Part shown: in pieces, positions 24,996 to 33,360 of the stretch
How positions within the stretch are numbered: the stretch's first letter is position 1
How the letters are laid out: each line of letters begins with the position of its first letter
From: a bacterium
GTDB taxonomy: Bacteria > Vulcanimicrobiota > JABDET01
Assembly (NCBI GenBank): GCA_021800275.1
Contig: JAJYZB010000001.1
Span: 124,001-188,000, forward strand
DNA length: 64,000 bases
Direction: 5' to 3'
The notes under the pieces: model-generated
What the model saw: the letters and a program-made list of their open reading frames with translations, nothing else
What the model was told of the DNA's origin: nothing
Databases searched by the model: none
Made by a program: the position numbers and the translations under genes

Positions 24996-25415
24996 CTATT
25001 TTATAAACAACTGTCCTGTTTCTTTAACCACCCCGACTTTTTTCGGCGGCAGAACGATCGGAATGGCAGGGGGAGCGAACAGAAAAATGTATTCTGAAAT
25101 TTTCTGAACGTTTCCGCTCAGGGCATAAGTCATTCCACTTGTAAAATCCAGGATTCGCACGGCTGTGTCTTTGTCAAGATTCTGCAAATTTACAATGACC
25201 GCTGAACGGTTTTTCAAGTGGTCAGCCAGTTCTTGAGCTTCTTTCACGCTGGAAGGCTCCATGACCACAATGGCATTGTGGCGAGAAGAGGTTAGTCCAA
25301 CCAGTTTCCCTTTCCATTTTGATTTTTCAGATGGAAGGATAACTTCTTCTTCATCGTTCAGGTCATCCTCAACTGCAAAAAAACTTTTAATCTTTCCCAT
25401 AAACCCTGCTGACAT
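24996..25415 (-). CDS. sepF: Cell-division protein SepF
   Basis: SepF anchors FtsZ to the membrane. The 139-residue protein has a short N-terminal amphipathic segment (MGKIKSFFAV), an acidic linker and the SepF core with the hallmark AVIVNLQNLDKDTAVRILDF, then YALSGNVQKISEYIFLFAP. A proline-rich tail of about 25 residues follows. Order in the operon is pilT, yggS, sepF with short gaps, and yggS-sepF adjacency is widespread. SepF in an evident diderm is a useful taxonomic clue. Start ATG 25415 has AAGGAGG upstream. Confidence 0.92.
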   Translation of the reverse strand: MSAGFMGKIKSFFAVEDDLNDEEEVILPSEKSKWKGKLVGLTSSRHNAIVVMEPSSVKEAQELADHLKNRSAVIVNLQNLDKDTAVRILDFTSGMTYALSGNVQKISEYIFLFAPPAIPIVLPPKKVGVVKETGQLFIK

Positions 25416-25441
25416 ATTTTCTCCTCCTTAAAAATAGACTC

Positions 25442-26137
25442 TTATGACTTTATCGGCGCTCTTTCCCCAAAAATGGCTCTCCCTATTCGAAGAAGGGTTG
25501 CCCCTTCTTCCACAGCAGCAGAAAAATCTCCGCTCATTCCCATTGAGATTTCAGTAAAGGACTCGCCAAAAACCTGCTCCCTCAACCGCAGAAAAAGGTC
25601 TCTGGTTTCTTTAAAATATCCCCGGGCTGATTCAGCGCCTGAAACAGGCGGCGCCATCATCATCAATCCTTTCCACTGAATCCAGTCTTTTTTTAATTTA
25701 TGCGCTGCACTCAGCAAATCTGAGGGAAGAAAGCCGTACCCCGCTTCTTTTCCCATTTTAATCTGGATCAGAGCGGGAACTTCTTTTTTTTTCTTTTCTC
25801 CAATCTGGCTGAACTTTTCGGCAAGATGTACAGAATCAATGCTGTGAATTAAAGAAAAATTTTCAGCCACTGCTGCTGCCTTATTGGTTTGCACATGCCC
25901 AGTAAAATGCCACAATATGGGAAGATTTCCCAATACCTTCTTTTTTGCGGAAAACTCTTGAAAGTAGTTCTCCCCTATATCTGAAACACCCGCTTCCAAA
26001 ACTTCCACGATCTTTTCTGGCGCTGCTCCCTTTGAAATCGCGACAATTCGGACTCCCCCAGGATCCCTGCCGACTTTAGAACAAGCCGATTCTATCACCT
26101 CCTTAATTTTATTAATTTGCTCTTTTACAGGAGACAT
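25442..26137 (-). CDS. yggS: PLP homeostasis protein, YggS/PROSC family
   Basis: A single-domain PLP-binding TIM-barrel protein of 231 residues. Landmarks are the PLP Lys in RIVAISKGAAPEKI (VSKxxP is usual; here SKGAAP), GENYFQEFSAKK, WHFTGHVQTNKA, SIDSVHLAEKF and the C-terminal SMGMSGDFSAAVEEGATLLRIGRAIFG. It buffers free PLP and has no known catalytic turnover. Its position between pilT and sepF is a common arrangement with division genes. The start follows pilT by 11 nt with ATG at 26137. Confidence 0.93.
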   Translation of the reverse strand: MSPVKEQINKIKEVIESACSKVGRDPGGVRIVAISKGAAPEKIVEVLEAGVSDIGENYFQEFSAKKKVLGNLPILWHFTGHVQTNKAAAVAENFSLIHSIDSVHLAEKFSQIGEKKKKEVPALIQIKMGKEAGYGFLPSDLLSAAHKLKKDWIQWKGLMMMAPPVSGAESARGYFKETRDLFLRLREQVFGESFTEISMGMSGDFSAAVEEGATLLRIGRAIFGERAPIKS

Positions 26138-26148
26138 TAAAGAATTCG

Positions 26149-27744
26149 TCAGTCATAGGTAGGAGCTCCTGTAAAATGACCTTCAATGCCGAGCCTGAAT
26201 TCTGTAGGATGTTCAGCATAAAAAAGGGCGATTTCTTTTGAAACCAAACCCGATTGATAAAGTTTTGTGAGAGACTCGGTAAAAGTTTGCATGCCCTCGC
26301 TTTCACCTTGAGAAATATAAGTGTAAATCTCGCTGGTGTTCCCTTCAGCAATTAAACTGGCGATCGTAGGAGTGGTGATCATGATCTCCACTGCTGGAAC
26401 CCTTCCTGAACCATCTGCTTTGGGAATAAGACGCTGCGACACAACCGCTCTTAAACTGCGAGCCAGAAGTTCTCTAAACTGGCGCTGCTGTTCTCCTGAA
26501 AAAGGATCTAAAATACGGTCAATGGATTGAATAGCATTGGGAGTATGCAGGGTGGATAAAACCAGATGCCCAGTTTCTGCTGCCATAACCGCTGTCCAGA
26601 TTGTCTCGGGGTCTCGCATTTCTCCAATTAGAATGACATTGGGGTCTTGACGAAGCGCCTGTTTTAAAGCGTCAAAAAATGAAGAGGTATCAGCTCCAAT
26701 CTCCCTCTGGCTGATAAAACTTTTTTCATCTTTATGCACATATTCAATGGGATCCTCGATCGTAATAATGTGCTTTTTTTGTGATGAATTAAGATGATGA
26801 ATCATAGAAGCAAGAGTGGTGGATTTCCCATTTCCCGCAGGTCCTGTCACTAAAATTAAACCATGGTTAACCTCGACAATTTTGCCTAAACTATCAGGCA
26901 AATTCAAATCTTGAAAAGATGGAACATCAGCGCTTAAACAGCGAACTGCGGCGCTGACAGCAGACCTTTGAAGATAAGCATTGATCCTGAATCTCCCGTC
27001 GGGAATGGCATAAGCATAATCGACGTACCCCTGCTGATAGAATTTGCGCAGAACAGAGTCTGGCATGGAGTCCAAAATTAATTTTTGCGTATCAGCTTCC
27101 TGAAGAACCGTGTTTCCGACAGGAATCAATTCGCCTTCCAATCTAACCACAGGTCTGACTCCGGGCTTTATGTGCAGATCAGATGCTTTATATTTAATCA
27201 AAACTTTAAGCAGAGTGTTTAAAGTAAAATTGATGGAAGAAGAGTCTTTTATGGTCTTAAAGTAAAAGGGAAGAGCGGAATCAAAGGAGGATTCAGCCGC
27301 AGGAAAATGAGGTTGAGCCTTAAAATTCGATTCTAGTTTGCTCAATCGTTCACTCAATTGGAGCACCTGATTTTGCAACTCGACTAAACCGGGAGTTTCC
27401 TCCCTATCGGATTCGCCTGTGTTTGAAAACTCTGACGAGCTGTCTGTCTGGGTCTGAGCTGCTGCAACTGCAGCCTCTTCTCTTTGAGGTTCATCTGCTG
27501 GTGTTTCTGCTGTTGCTGCAGCAGAAACTCTATTTTCTGAGTCTAATGGTTTTTCGCTTTCTTCCGGCTCCTGCAGGTTTTTGTCAGGATAATTTCTATC
27601 TACCTCTAACTCCTGGAGTGAAACTCCTGCTGCAGAATTCATTTCAGGCTCCATGTTTTCCATGACACTATATGAAACAGAGCTGCTTGACCCGTCCTCT
27701 TGAGATGAACTGTCAGAAACTCCTCTTTTTTTTCGTTTGCTCAT
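26149..27744 (-). CDS. pilT: PilT/PilU-type retraction ATPase with long acidic N-terminal extension
   Basis: A secretion-superfamily ATPase of 531 residues that powers type IV pilus retraction. Walker A GPAGNGKSTTLASMI (near residue 300), the Asp box in ITIEDPIEYVHK, Walker B NVILIGEMRDPETI and the His box TGHLVLSTLHTPNA are intact. PilT is normally about 345-370 residues; the first roughly 160 residues here are Ser/Glu-rich, low complexity (EEAAVAAAQTQTDSSSEFS) and end in a short coiled coil (LVELQNQVLQLSERLSKLE). No other pilus genes are in the window. ATG 27744 is preceded by GGAGAGG. Confidence 0.9.
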   Translation of the reverse strand: MSKRKKRGVSDSSSQEDGSSSSVSYSVMENMEPEMNSAAGVSLQELEVDRNYPDKNLQEPEESEKPLDSENRVSAAATAETPADEPQREEAAVAAAQTQTDSSSEFSNTGESDREETPGLVELQNQVLQLSERLSKLESNFKAQPHFPAAESSFDSALPFYFKTIKDSSSINFTLNTLLKVLIKYKASDLHIKPGVRPVVRLEGELIPVGNTVLQEADTQKLILDSMPDSVLRKFYQQGYVDYAYAIPDGRFRINAYLQRSAVSAAVRCLSADVPSFQDLNLPDSLGKIVEVNHGLILVTGPAGNGKSTTLASMIHHLNSSQKKHIITIEDPIEYVHKDEKSFISQREIGADTSSFFDALKQALRQDPNVILIGEMRDPETIWTAVMAAETGHLVLSTLHTPNAIQSIDRILDPFSGEQQRQFRELLARSLRAVVSQRLIPKADGSGRVPAVEIMITTPTIASLIAEGNTSEIYTYISQGESEGMQTFTESLTKLYQSGLVSKEIALFYAEHPTEFRLGIEGHFTGAPTYD

Positions 27745-27840
27745 AAACAGACACCTCTCCTTTCATCAACATCATAAAAACACATGTTAATAAATATTCC
27801 TACTTCCTATAGCAAAACCTTCTAAAAAATAGTTTTAAGA

Positions 27841-29070
27841 TCAACCTTTCTGCCTCCAGGATTCAAAAGGATGAAAAGTATCTTCAACAGCTTCCAGTTG
27901 GTTTAATCTCTGAGACAGATTATCCCGAATCTGGGAAAACGAATCAGGTTCAGTTAACCGGGGAGAAGCTTTAAGCTGGATCACTTGGGCGATAAGGGCG
28001 CGGAGCATGGCAAGAGTTTCAGCCATTTGAGCCTGAATATGAGATTTCAGATCTTCAAGATTCTTTTTTGTTTTTGTCTCCTGCTCCAAAACAGAAGCAG
28101 GAAGAGAAGTCTGGATTTCCCCCTCCTGAAGAGGAATCATCTGGCTTAAAAGTTTGGCCACATTTTTCCAGACTTCATTCAGCTTATTCGCTTTTTCCCG
28201 CAAGGTCTGGAGATCATTCTGAATCCCTTTAAAAGAAGAAGCAAGATCTTTGGGAACCTGTTTCAATTCCTGTTCCAGAGAATTCAAAAGATCATTGATC
28301 TGGAGCAGCATCGGATGGCTTTCCGGTGAAAGTCCTGGTAAAGCTGCAGGAACTTTTGCAGCATCAAAATCTTCTTCAGATTCCCCTTCTGCACGAGATT
28401 TATTTTTTACGATTTGAAGGGCAATAATAAAAATAAAAACTAACGATGTGATTAAAACATCTCTGACTCCAACCCCATTAAAAGCTTCTAGCAGCAAAAC
28501 AAAAACCCCAATGATGGCTAACTCCAAAGGGGTCTTCTTCCTCTTCCGTCTGTTTTTCCTGAGTCCCAAATTCACTCTCACAGAGGGAATCATGCCTTCC
28601 AGATCCTCTTTCAATCGGGCAAGAGAGGGAAGCTGCTGGTTAGAAGCAGAAGTAGATGAGGAATTCTGCGAGATGCTGGCGGGAGGAACAGAAGCTGGCA
28701 GGGCTGCTGTCTGACTGAATACACCAGTTTGGTCTGCAGGACTAACAGAAGAGTTCTGCACTGCCTGACTGCCCGCCTGCCGAATTTCAGTCCGCAAATT
28801 CCCAGCTAAAAGTTTCACTTGATCATAAAGAGCAGGATGTTTAACTTCTGAAACTTCAGTCAAGAGATCCTCGCAAACTCCAAGAGCCTCATGCTGCGAG
28901 CCGCTGTTCCTCAATTCATGCGCATAATTTAATCTGGATCTCAAATGGGCTTCTAATTCACGATCTTCTTTTCGTTTAGAAAAAGAATTTAATAGATATC
29001 CTCCAGCAACAGTGGCGATTAAAGTTCCTCCAACAGTAACTGCCCATAAATTATTTGTCAGATCAATCAA
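27841..29070 (-). CDS. Unknown membrane protein with coiled coils; shares N-terminal module with the RDD protein
   Basis: A protein of 409 residues with a TTG start at 29070 supported by GAGGGG. The N-terminal module (1-98) is a membrane helix (AVTVGGTLIATVAGGYLL) plus a helical pair YAHELRNSGSQHEALGVCEDLL. Next is a Ser/Gln/Pro-rich linker, then two membrane helices (LAIIGVFVLLLEAF, VLITSLVFIFIIALQIV), and a long coiled-coil C-terminus (LREKANKLNEVWKNVAKLL and onward). The N-module is clearly homologous to residues 1-97 of the RDD protein at 52220-53137 (NNLW.V..G.TLIA.VA.GYLLNS). I recognise no catalytic domain. It may be a membrane scaffold. Confidence 0.75.
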   Translation of the reverse strand: MIDLTNNLWAVTVGGTLIATVAGGYLLNSFSKRKEDRELEAHLRSRLNYAHELRNSGSQHEALGVCEDLLTEVSEVKHPALYDQVKLLAGNLRTEIRQAGSQAVQNSSVSPADQTGVFSQTAALPASVPPASISQNSSSTSASNQQLPSLARLKEDLEGMIPSVRVNLGLRKNRRKRKKTPLELAIIGVFVLLLEAFNGVGVRDVLITSLVFIFIIALQIVKNKSRAEGESEEDFDAAKVPAALPGLSPESHPMLLQINDLLNSLEQELKQVPKDLASSFKGIQNDLQTLREKANKLNEVWKNVAKLLSQMIPLQEGEIQTSLPASVLEQETKTKKNLEDLKSHIQAQMAETLAMLRALIAQVIQLKASPRLTEPDSFSQIRDNLSQRLNQLEAVEDTFHPFESWRQKG

Positions 29071-29194
29071 GTGTTTCCCCTCTTTTAGAAATTAAATTCA
29101 ACTGACCCAGCTTATTCCCTTGCAGGCATCAGAGACTCAATCAGGAAAAGAGTACACCCACTGCATCAAAATCGGCTGTTTTCTTTACCCCTGA

Positions 29195-29239
29195 GACTCG
29201 ATTCGAAGCCTTGACAGAAGGTATAACTTTTGTTATACT
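29195..29239 (+). promoter_or_regulatory. mazEF promoter with upstream GACTCGATTCGA and operator palindrome
   Basis: GACTCGATTCGA (29195-29206), 4 nt, TTGACA (29211-29216), 17-nt spacer, TATACT (29234-29239). The perfect inverted repeat GTATAAC-TTTT-GTTATAC (29221-29238) overlaps spacer and -10, as expected for autorepression by MazEF. The first start codon (GTG 29249) is 9 nt after the -10, so the mRNA is leaderless or nearly so. Confidence 0.8.
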
Positions 29240-29248
29240 TGAATTAAA

Positions 29249-29485
29249 GTGAAAACAGCAGTTTTTCTTCCAGATGAACTTTTTCAGAAAGCCGAAAAAG
29301 AGGCTGCGAGACTTAACATCAGTCGAAGTAAGCTTTTTGCTGCTGCTCTTCAGACTTATCTAGAACCGTTTTTTTCTGATGAGATAACACAAACTCTTAA
29401 TAAAATATACTCGGACACTTCCTCTCGGCTCGATTCTGTAACCCGCGAACTGCAGTTTCATTCACTCCCACCAGAAAAATGGTAA
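29249..29485 (+). CDS. mazE: Antitoxin of MazEF-type module (ribbon-helix-helix)
   Basis: A protein of 78 residues with GTG start. The N-terminus KTAVFLPDELFQKAEKEAAR, then NISRSKLFAAALQTYL, is a ribbon-helix-helix DNA-binding fold as in MazE/PemI-like antitoxins of this class. The C-terminal tail (about 48-78) should wrap the toxin. No Shine-Dalgarno precedes the GTG; with the promoter placed as it is, translation is probably leaderless. It overlaps mazF by 7 nt (ATGGTAATAA), giving the usual coupled antitoxin-first order. The operator palindrome sits immediately upstream. Confidence 0.88.
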   Translation: MKTAVFLPDELFQKAEKEAARLNISRSKLFAAALQTYLEPFFSDEITQTLNKIYSDTSSRLDSVTRELQFHSLPPEKW

Positions 29486-29823
29486 TAAAGAGAAAAGAGA
29501 TCTGGTGGGCAGCTCTTTTCGATCCACGAAAATCAGAACCGGGTTACAAAAGACCTGTTCTAATCCTTCAAACAGATGAATTCAATAAAAGTAAAATTGC
29601 GACTGTGATTGTTGTCATCTTAACATCAAACTTGAAACTTGCTGATGCCCCAGGAAATGTTCTTCTTTCTAAAAGCGAAACCAGACTCTCAAAAGATTCA
29701 GTAGCGAACGTTTCTCAAATCATAACGCTTGACAAATCTTTTCTTACAGCTTATGTCAGCTCTCTTCCTAATCCTCTTTTTCGCAAAATTGAAAATGGCA
29801 TAAGACTTATTTTAGGGTTATAG
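29479..29823 (+). CDS. mazF: MazF/PemK-family endoribonuclease toxin
   Basis: A protein of 114 residues with the PemK fold: EIWWAALFDPRKSEPGYKRPVLILQTDEFN, the catalytic-site Arg in GYKRPVLI, VVILTSNLKLADAPGNVLL and the Thr/Ser region VSQIITLDKSFL. MazF enzymes cleave mRNA at short sequences and halt growth. All core segments look intact, so the toxin is probably active. The start codon overlaps the antitoxin stop. Only 7 nt downstream begins the relic of another antitoxin-like helix-turn-helix gene. Confidence 0.93.
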   Translation: MVIKRKEIWWAALFDPRKSEPGYKRPVLILQTDEFNKSKIATVIVVILTSNLKLADAPGNVLLSKSETRLSKDSVANVSQIITLDKSFLTAYVSSLPNPLFRKIENGIRLILGL

Positions 29824-29824
29824 G

Positions 29825-29953
29825 CTATTTATCTCAAAGCTGGAAAGAGGAGGCAGTGTTGAGCTTCATACGATTGAGAAAGTCGCCAGAGCGATGAACG
29901 CTCAAATTGTAATTGATTTAGTGCCTCGTCATAAGAATGCTCGCTCTCTGTAA
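29825..29953 (+). pseudogene. C-terminal relic of an Xre-type antitoxin
   Basis: Just after mazF an open frame without a start codon encodes FISKLERGGSVELHTIEKVA followed by RAMNAQIVIDLVPRHKNARSL and a stop. ISKLERG...LHTI.K.A.A is the recognition-helix side and C-terminal part of an Xre-family antitoxin of the HigA or mobile-mystery type. The N-terminal half is missing. It is too short for the ORF track. It looks like the remains of a second toxin-antitoxin module overwritten by mazEF. Confidence 0.55.
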
Positions 29954-29961
29954 TCTAACGG

Positions 29962-30750
29962 TTAACGATTTAAAAATTTTGCGGCTGCAGCATCTAAAAA
30001 CCAGATCAACTCTCCAGAAACAGGAGACACCATTTGAGCGGGAAAATTTTGTTCAACCTCAAAAGAGAAACCAGAGGCTGCGGAAGAAATTTCACTGCTC
30101 AATTTTTTTCCCCCTAAAACTTGAGACACAATCTCAGCTTTCTCTGATCCAGACACCAGAAAAGCAGCGGCTTGAGCCGCATTGATCACCGGAAAAGTAA
30201 GGGTCATGCGGAACATTTTTAATTTCTCAACATAATAAGCAGTCACCCATCTTTTTTTTTCATGCAGGGCTGCAGTATGGGGAAACAGTGAAGCCGTGTG
30301 TCCATCTTCACCCATTCCCAAAAGCATCAAATCCATGACGGGAAAACCTGATGCTGCGCTGAAAATCTTCCTCATTTCCATTTCATAATCCAAAGCCGCT
30401 TTTTCCGGCTCCAGTTCCCCTTTCATTCGGTGAATGTTCTGAGAAGGAATCTTTATCTTCGAGAAAAAATGTTCTTGAATCATTTTGAAATTGCTTGCAG
30501 CGTGATCAGGAGGAACACACCTTTCATCTGAAAAAAAGAAGTGAATCTTGTCCCATGAAATTTCTGTTTGATAAGGGCTGCCTCCTAAAATTTCATAAAA
30601 CCTTTTAGGAGTTGAACCTCCTGATAAAGCGCAGGAAAAAATCCCTTTCTCTAAAATGGCTTTTTTTACGCGAAGCAAAAAATCATGAGCAACAGCCTGT
30701 GAAAGGGCTTCATAATCTTCTTTGACAATAACTTCTATGGATTTCTCCAT
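29962..30750 (-). CDS. pgl: 6-phosphogluconolactonase
   Basis: Hydrolyses 6-phosphogluconolactone, the second step of the oxidative pentose phosphate pathway. The 262-residue protein has the DevB/SOL fold: CALSGGSTPKRFYEIL, WDKIHFFFSDERCVPPDHAASNF (read in parts), the active-site region LLGMGEDGHTASLFPHTAAL and RMTLTFPVINAA. Length is normal. It is the last gene of gnd-zwf-pgl, and its start overlaps the 3' end of zwf by 16 nt. No frameshift is seen. Confidence 0.93.
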   Translation of the reverse strand: MEKSIEVIVKEDYEALSQAVAHDFLLRVKKAILEKGIFSCALSGGSTPKRFYEILGGSPYQTEISWDKIHFFFSDERCVPPDHAASNFKMIQEHFFSKIKIPSQNIHRMKGELEPEKAALDYEMEMRKIFSAASGFPVMDLMLLGMGEDGHTASLFPHTAALHEKKRWVTAYYVEKLKMFRMTLTFPVINAAQAAAFLVSGSEKAEIVSQVLGGKKLSSEISSAASGFSFEVEQNFPAQMVSPVSGELIWFLDAAAAKFLNR

Positions 30751-32267
30751 TTTCTCTTATCCTGAGCTAATAAAATATCGGCTTCTGAGGGTCCCCACGT
30801 GCCTGAGGCATAAATGGGAATAGGAGAGTACCGGTCGTTTTCCCATGCCTCTAAAATAGGAGTGATAAAAGCCCAGGCAGCTTCAATCCAATCCCCTCGG
30901 GCGAATAAAGTGGCATCCCCTAAAAACGCATCCAATAAAAGTCTTTCATAAGCCTCTTCTACAGGTTTAGAAAAAGAAGAACCATACTGGAATCTCATAT
31001 CAACAGGCTGAAGATGGATATCAGGGCCAGGGACCTTTGCTTCAAAACGCAGGGTGATCCCTTCATCAGGCTGAATGTGCAGAATTAAAAGATTCGGATC
31101 CATATACTTCTCAGGAACACGGGCAAAAACCAGATGAGGGGTTCTTCTAAATTGAATCGTAATTTCAGTGACCCGCTTCGGAAGATGTTTCCCAGTTCTG
31201 AGATAAAAAGGGACATCTGCCCATCTCCAATTGTCAATAAACAGTTTCAAAAGCACATAGGTTTCAGTTCGGGAAGCAGGGTTGACATTCTTTTCTTTTC
31301 GGTAAGCCTGCACTTGTTTTCCGTCAATCACTCCATCCCCATACTGAGCTCTGACAGTAACACGATTCACTTCTTCCTCTTTCATCAAGCGCAGCCCCTG
31401 CAGCGTTTTCGTCTTTTCATCGCGGACAGCTGCTGCTGTAAAAGCCACAGGAGGTTCCATTCCAATGGTGCAGACCAGCTGCAGCAGATGATTCTGAACC
31501 ATGTCTCTCAGAGCGCCTGCTGAATCATAATACCCGCCTCTATTTTCAATCCCAATGCTTTCTGCCACCGTGATCTGAACATGATCAATAAACTGGCGGT
31601 TCCAGATCGGTTCAAAAATACTGTTAGCAAAACGAAAAGCTAAAATATTCTGAACGGTTTCTTTTCCTAAAAAATGATCGATTCGGTAAACCTGATCCTC
31701 TTTGAAATACTGCACGATTTTATCATTCAGAGACTGAGCGGACAAAAGGTCATGACCAAAAGGTTTTTCAATAATAATTCTAGACCAATTTTTTTCAGAT
31801 AAAGGACAGGACAGCCCTGATTTGCCTAAATGTTCAATAATCGTTGGATACAACTGGGGAGAAACAGCCAGATAAAAAAGACGATTCCCTGAACACCCTC
31901 TTTCTTTATCCAATTTAGAAAAAAGATCGATCAGCTGCTGATAAATCCCCGGATTGTCCACATCTCCAGAAAGATAAAAAAGCGCTTTTTCAAATCGGCT
32001 CCAAACTTCAGGATCCGGAGGCTCAAAATACAAAGCTACCGCTTCTTTCATCTTGCTTCTGAAAGACTCATTCGTTTCTGGAGTTCTTGCAATTCCCACC
32101 AGTGAAAAACCATCAGGCAGGAGCTGGCTCTGAAATAATTTATACAGAGCAGGAATCAATTTTCGATGGGTCAAATCCCCTGATGCCCCAATTGTAACCA
32201 TAGCGCAGGAATCGGGAATTCGCTCTCTTCGAGCCGCGGCTTTAACAGGAGCTTCTAAAAAACTCAT
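30735..32267 (-). CDS. zwf: Glucose-6-phosphate 1-dehydrogenase
   Basis: Oxidises glucose-6-phosphate with NAD(P)+. In the 510-residue protein the dinucleotide-binding start is MVTIGASGDLTHRKLIPALY, the active-site signature is YRIDHFLGKETVQNILAFRF with catalytic His, and RIIIEKPFGHDL and LRTGKHLPKR (substrate contacts) are present. ATG 32267 follows the gnd stop directly, so all three pentose-phosphate genes form one transcript. The position and order (gnd-zwf-pgl) match many bacteria that use the short Gnd type. Confidence 0.95.
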   Translation of the reverse strand: MSFLEAPVKAAARRERIPDSCAMVTIGASGDLTHRKLIPALYKLFQSQLLPDGFSLVGIARTPETNESFRSKMKEAVALYFEPPDPEVWSRFEKALFYLSGDVDNPGIYQQLIDLFSKLDKERGCSGNRLFYLAVSPQLYPTIIEHLGKSGLSCPLSEKNWSRIIIEKPFGHDLLSAQSLNDKIVQYFKEDQVYRIDHFLGKETVQNILAFRFANSIFEPIWNRQFIDHVQITVAESIGIENRGGYYDSAGALRDMVQNHLLQLVCTIGMEPPVAFTAAAVRDEKTKTLQGLRLMKEEEVNRVTVRAQYGDGVIDGKQVQAYRKEKNVNPASRTETYVLLKLFIDNWRWADVPFYLRTGKHLPKRVTEITIQFRRTPHLVFARVPEKYMDPNLLILHIQPDEGITLRFEAKVPGPDIHLQPVDMRFQYGSSFSKPVEEAYERLLLDAFLGDATLFARGDWIEAAWAFITPILEAWENDRYSPIPIYASGTWGPSEADILLAQDKRKWRNP

Positions 32268-33170
32268 TTATGATTTTGCTGTCAGAACAGCATGTCCCCC
32301 AAATTCATTCCGGAGAGCAGCAATCATTTTTGCCGAGAAAGAATCGGTCTGACGAGACCGCATGCGTTCCAGAAGACTCAACGTAATGACAGGAGCCGGA
32401 ACATTGTGATCAATGGCTTCCTGAACTGTCCATCTGCCCTCCCCTGAATCCTCTACATAGCCTTTAATTTCAGACAGATCGGAATCCTTGGCTAAAGCAT
32501 CTTCCGCCAATTCCAGCAGCCAGGAGCGAACCACACTTCCCCGATTCCAGAGTTTAGCGATTTTAAACAGATCTAACTTGTAATTCGAAGCATTTAAAAT
32601 TTCAAAGCCCTCCCCATAAGCCTGGAGCATTCCATACTCAATCCCATTGTGAACCATTTTTACATAGTGCCCTGAACCAGAAGGTCCCATGTATCCATAT
32701 CCCTCAGAAGGGGCAAGACTTTTAAAAATCGGCTCGCATTTTTTAAAAGATGCCTCTTCTCCACCGATCATCAAGCAGTAGCCCTCTTTCAAGCCCCAGA
32801 TTCCACCACTGGTTCCCACATCTAAAAATTTGATCCCTTTAGACGAAAGAAACTCATTTCTGCGAATGGTATCTATAAAACGTGAATTTCCTCCATCAAT
32901 TAAAATATCCCCTTTAGTCAGCATAGGAAGAAGCTGCCCGATCATGTCATCAACTGGTTTTCCAGCAGGGACCATTAACCAGACGATTTTAGGAAGAGGC
33001 AGCTGTTTCATCAATTCATCTAAAGTAAAAGATGGAATTGCGCCCTCATTGCCTAACTCTCTGGTTTTATCAGGAGTTCTATTATAGACAACGACTTTAT
33101 GCTTTTCTTTGAGCAGCCGCCTTGCCATATTGGCACCCATTCTCCCTAATCCAATGATTCCTAATTCCAT
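32268..33170 (-). CDS. gnd: 6-phosphogluconate dehydrogenase, decarboxylating (short YqeC/GndA type)
   Basis: Converts 6-phosphogluconate to ribulose-5-phosphate, CO2 and NAD(P)H. The track start at 33206 is 12 codons early; GGAGG precedes ATG 33170 (MELGIIGLGRMGANMARRLL), giving 300 residues. The Rossmann GIIGLGRMG, the ILIDGGNSRF motif, DVGTSGGIWGLKEGYCLMIGG (in parts) and the catalytic GHYVKMVHNGIEY are present. At about 300 residues it is the short NAD-preferring type, not the 470-residue E. coli type. It heads the pentose phosphate operon. Confidence 0.93.
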   Translation of the reverse strand: MELGIIGLGRMGANMARRLLKEKHKVVVYNRTPDKTRELGNEGAIPSFTLDELMKQLPLPKIVWLMVPAGKPVDDMIGQLLPMLTKGDILIDGGNSRFIDTIRRNEFLSSKGIKFLDVGTSGGIWGLKEGYCLMIGGEEASFKKCEPIFKSLAPSEGYGYMGPSGSGHYVKMVHNGIEYGMLQAYGEGFEILNASNYKLDLFKIAKLWNRGSVVRSWLLELAEDALAKDSDLSEIKGYVEDSGEGRWTVQEAIDHNVPAPVITLSLLERMRSRQTDSFSAKMIAALRNEFGGHAVLTAKS

Positions 33171-33360
33171 GATCTGCCTCCTCTCCAAATGAGAAGTGAG
33201 GAACACAAAAGTTTCAAAGCAGCACTTCTCATCAGCCTTGATGTCTTCTTGTTTCGAGAAAACAATCCTCTCATTCCCCCTCTAGCCCCTGAACGATTTG
33301 CAGCCGGCCTGTGGATAAAAAGGGAAAACAATCAGAAAAGAGTAATCTTTTCAATAAAAA

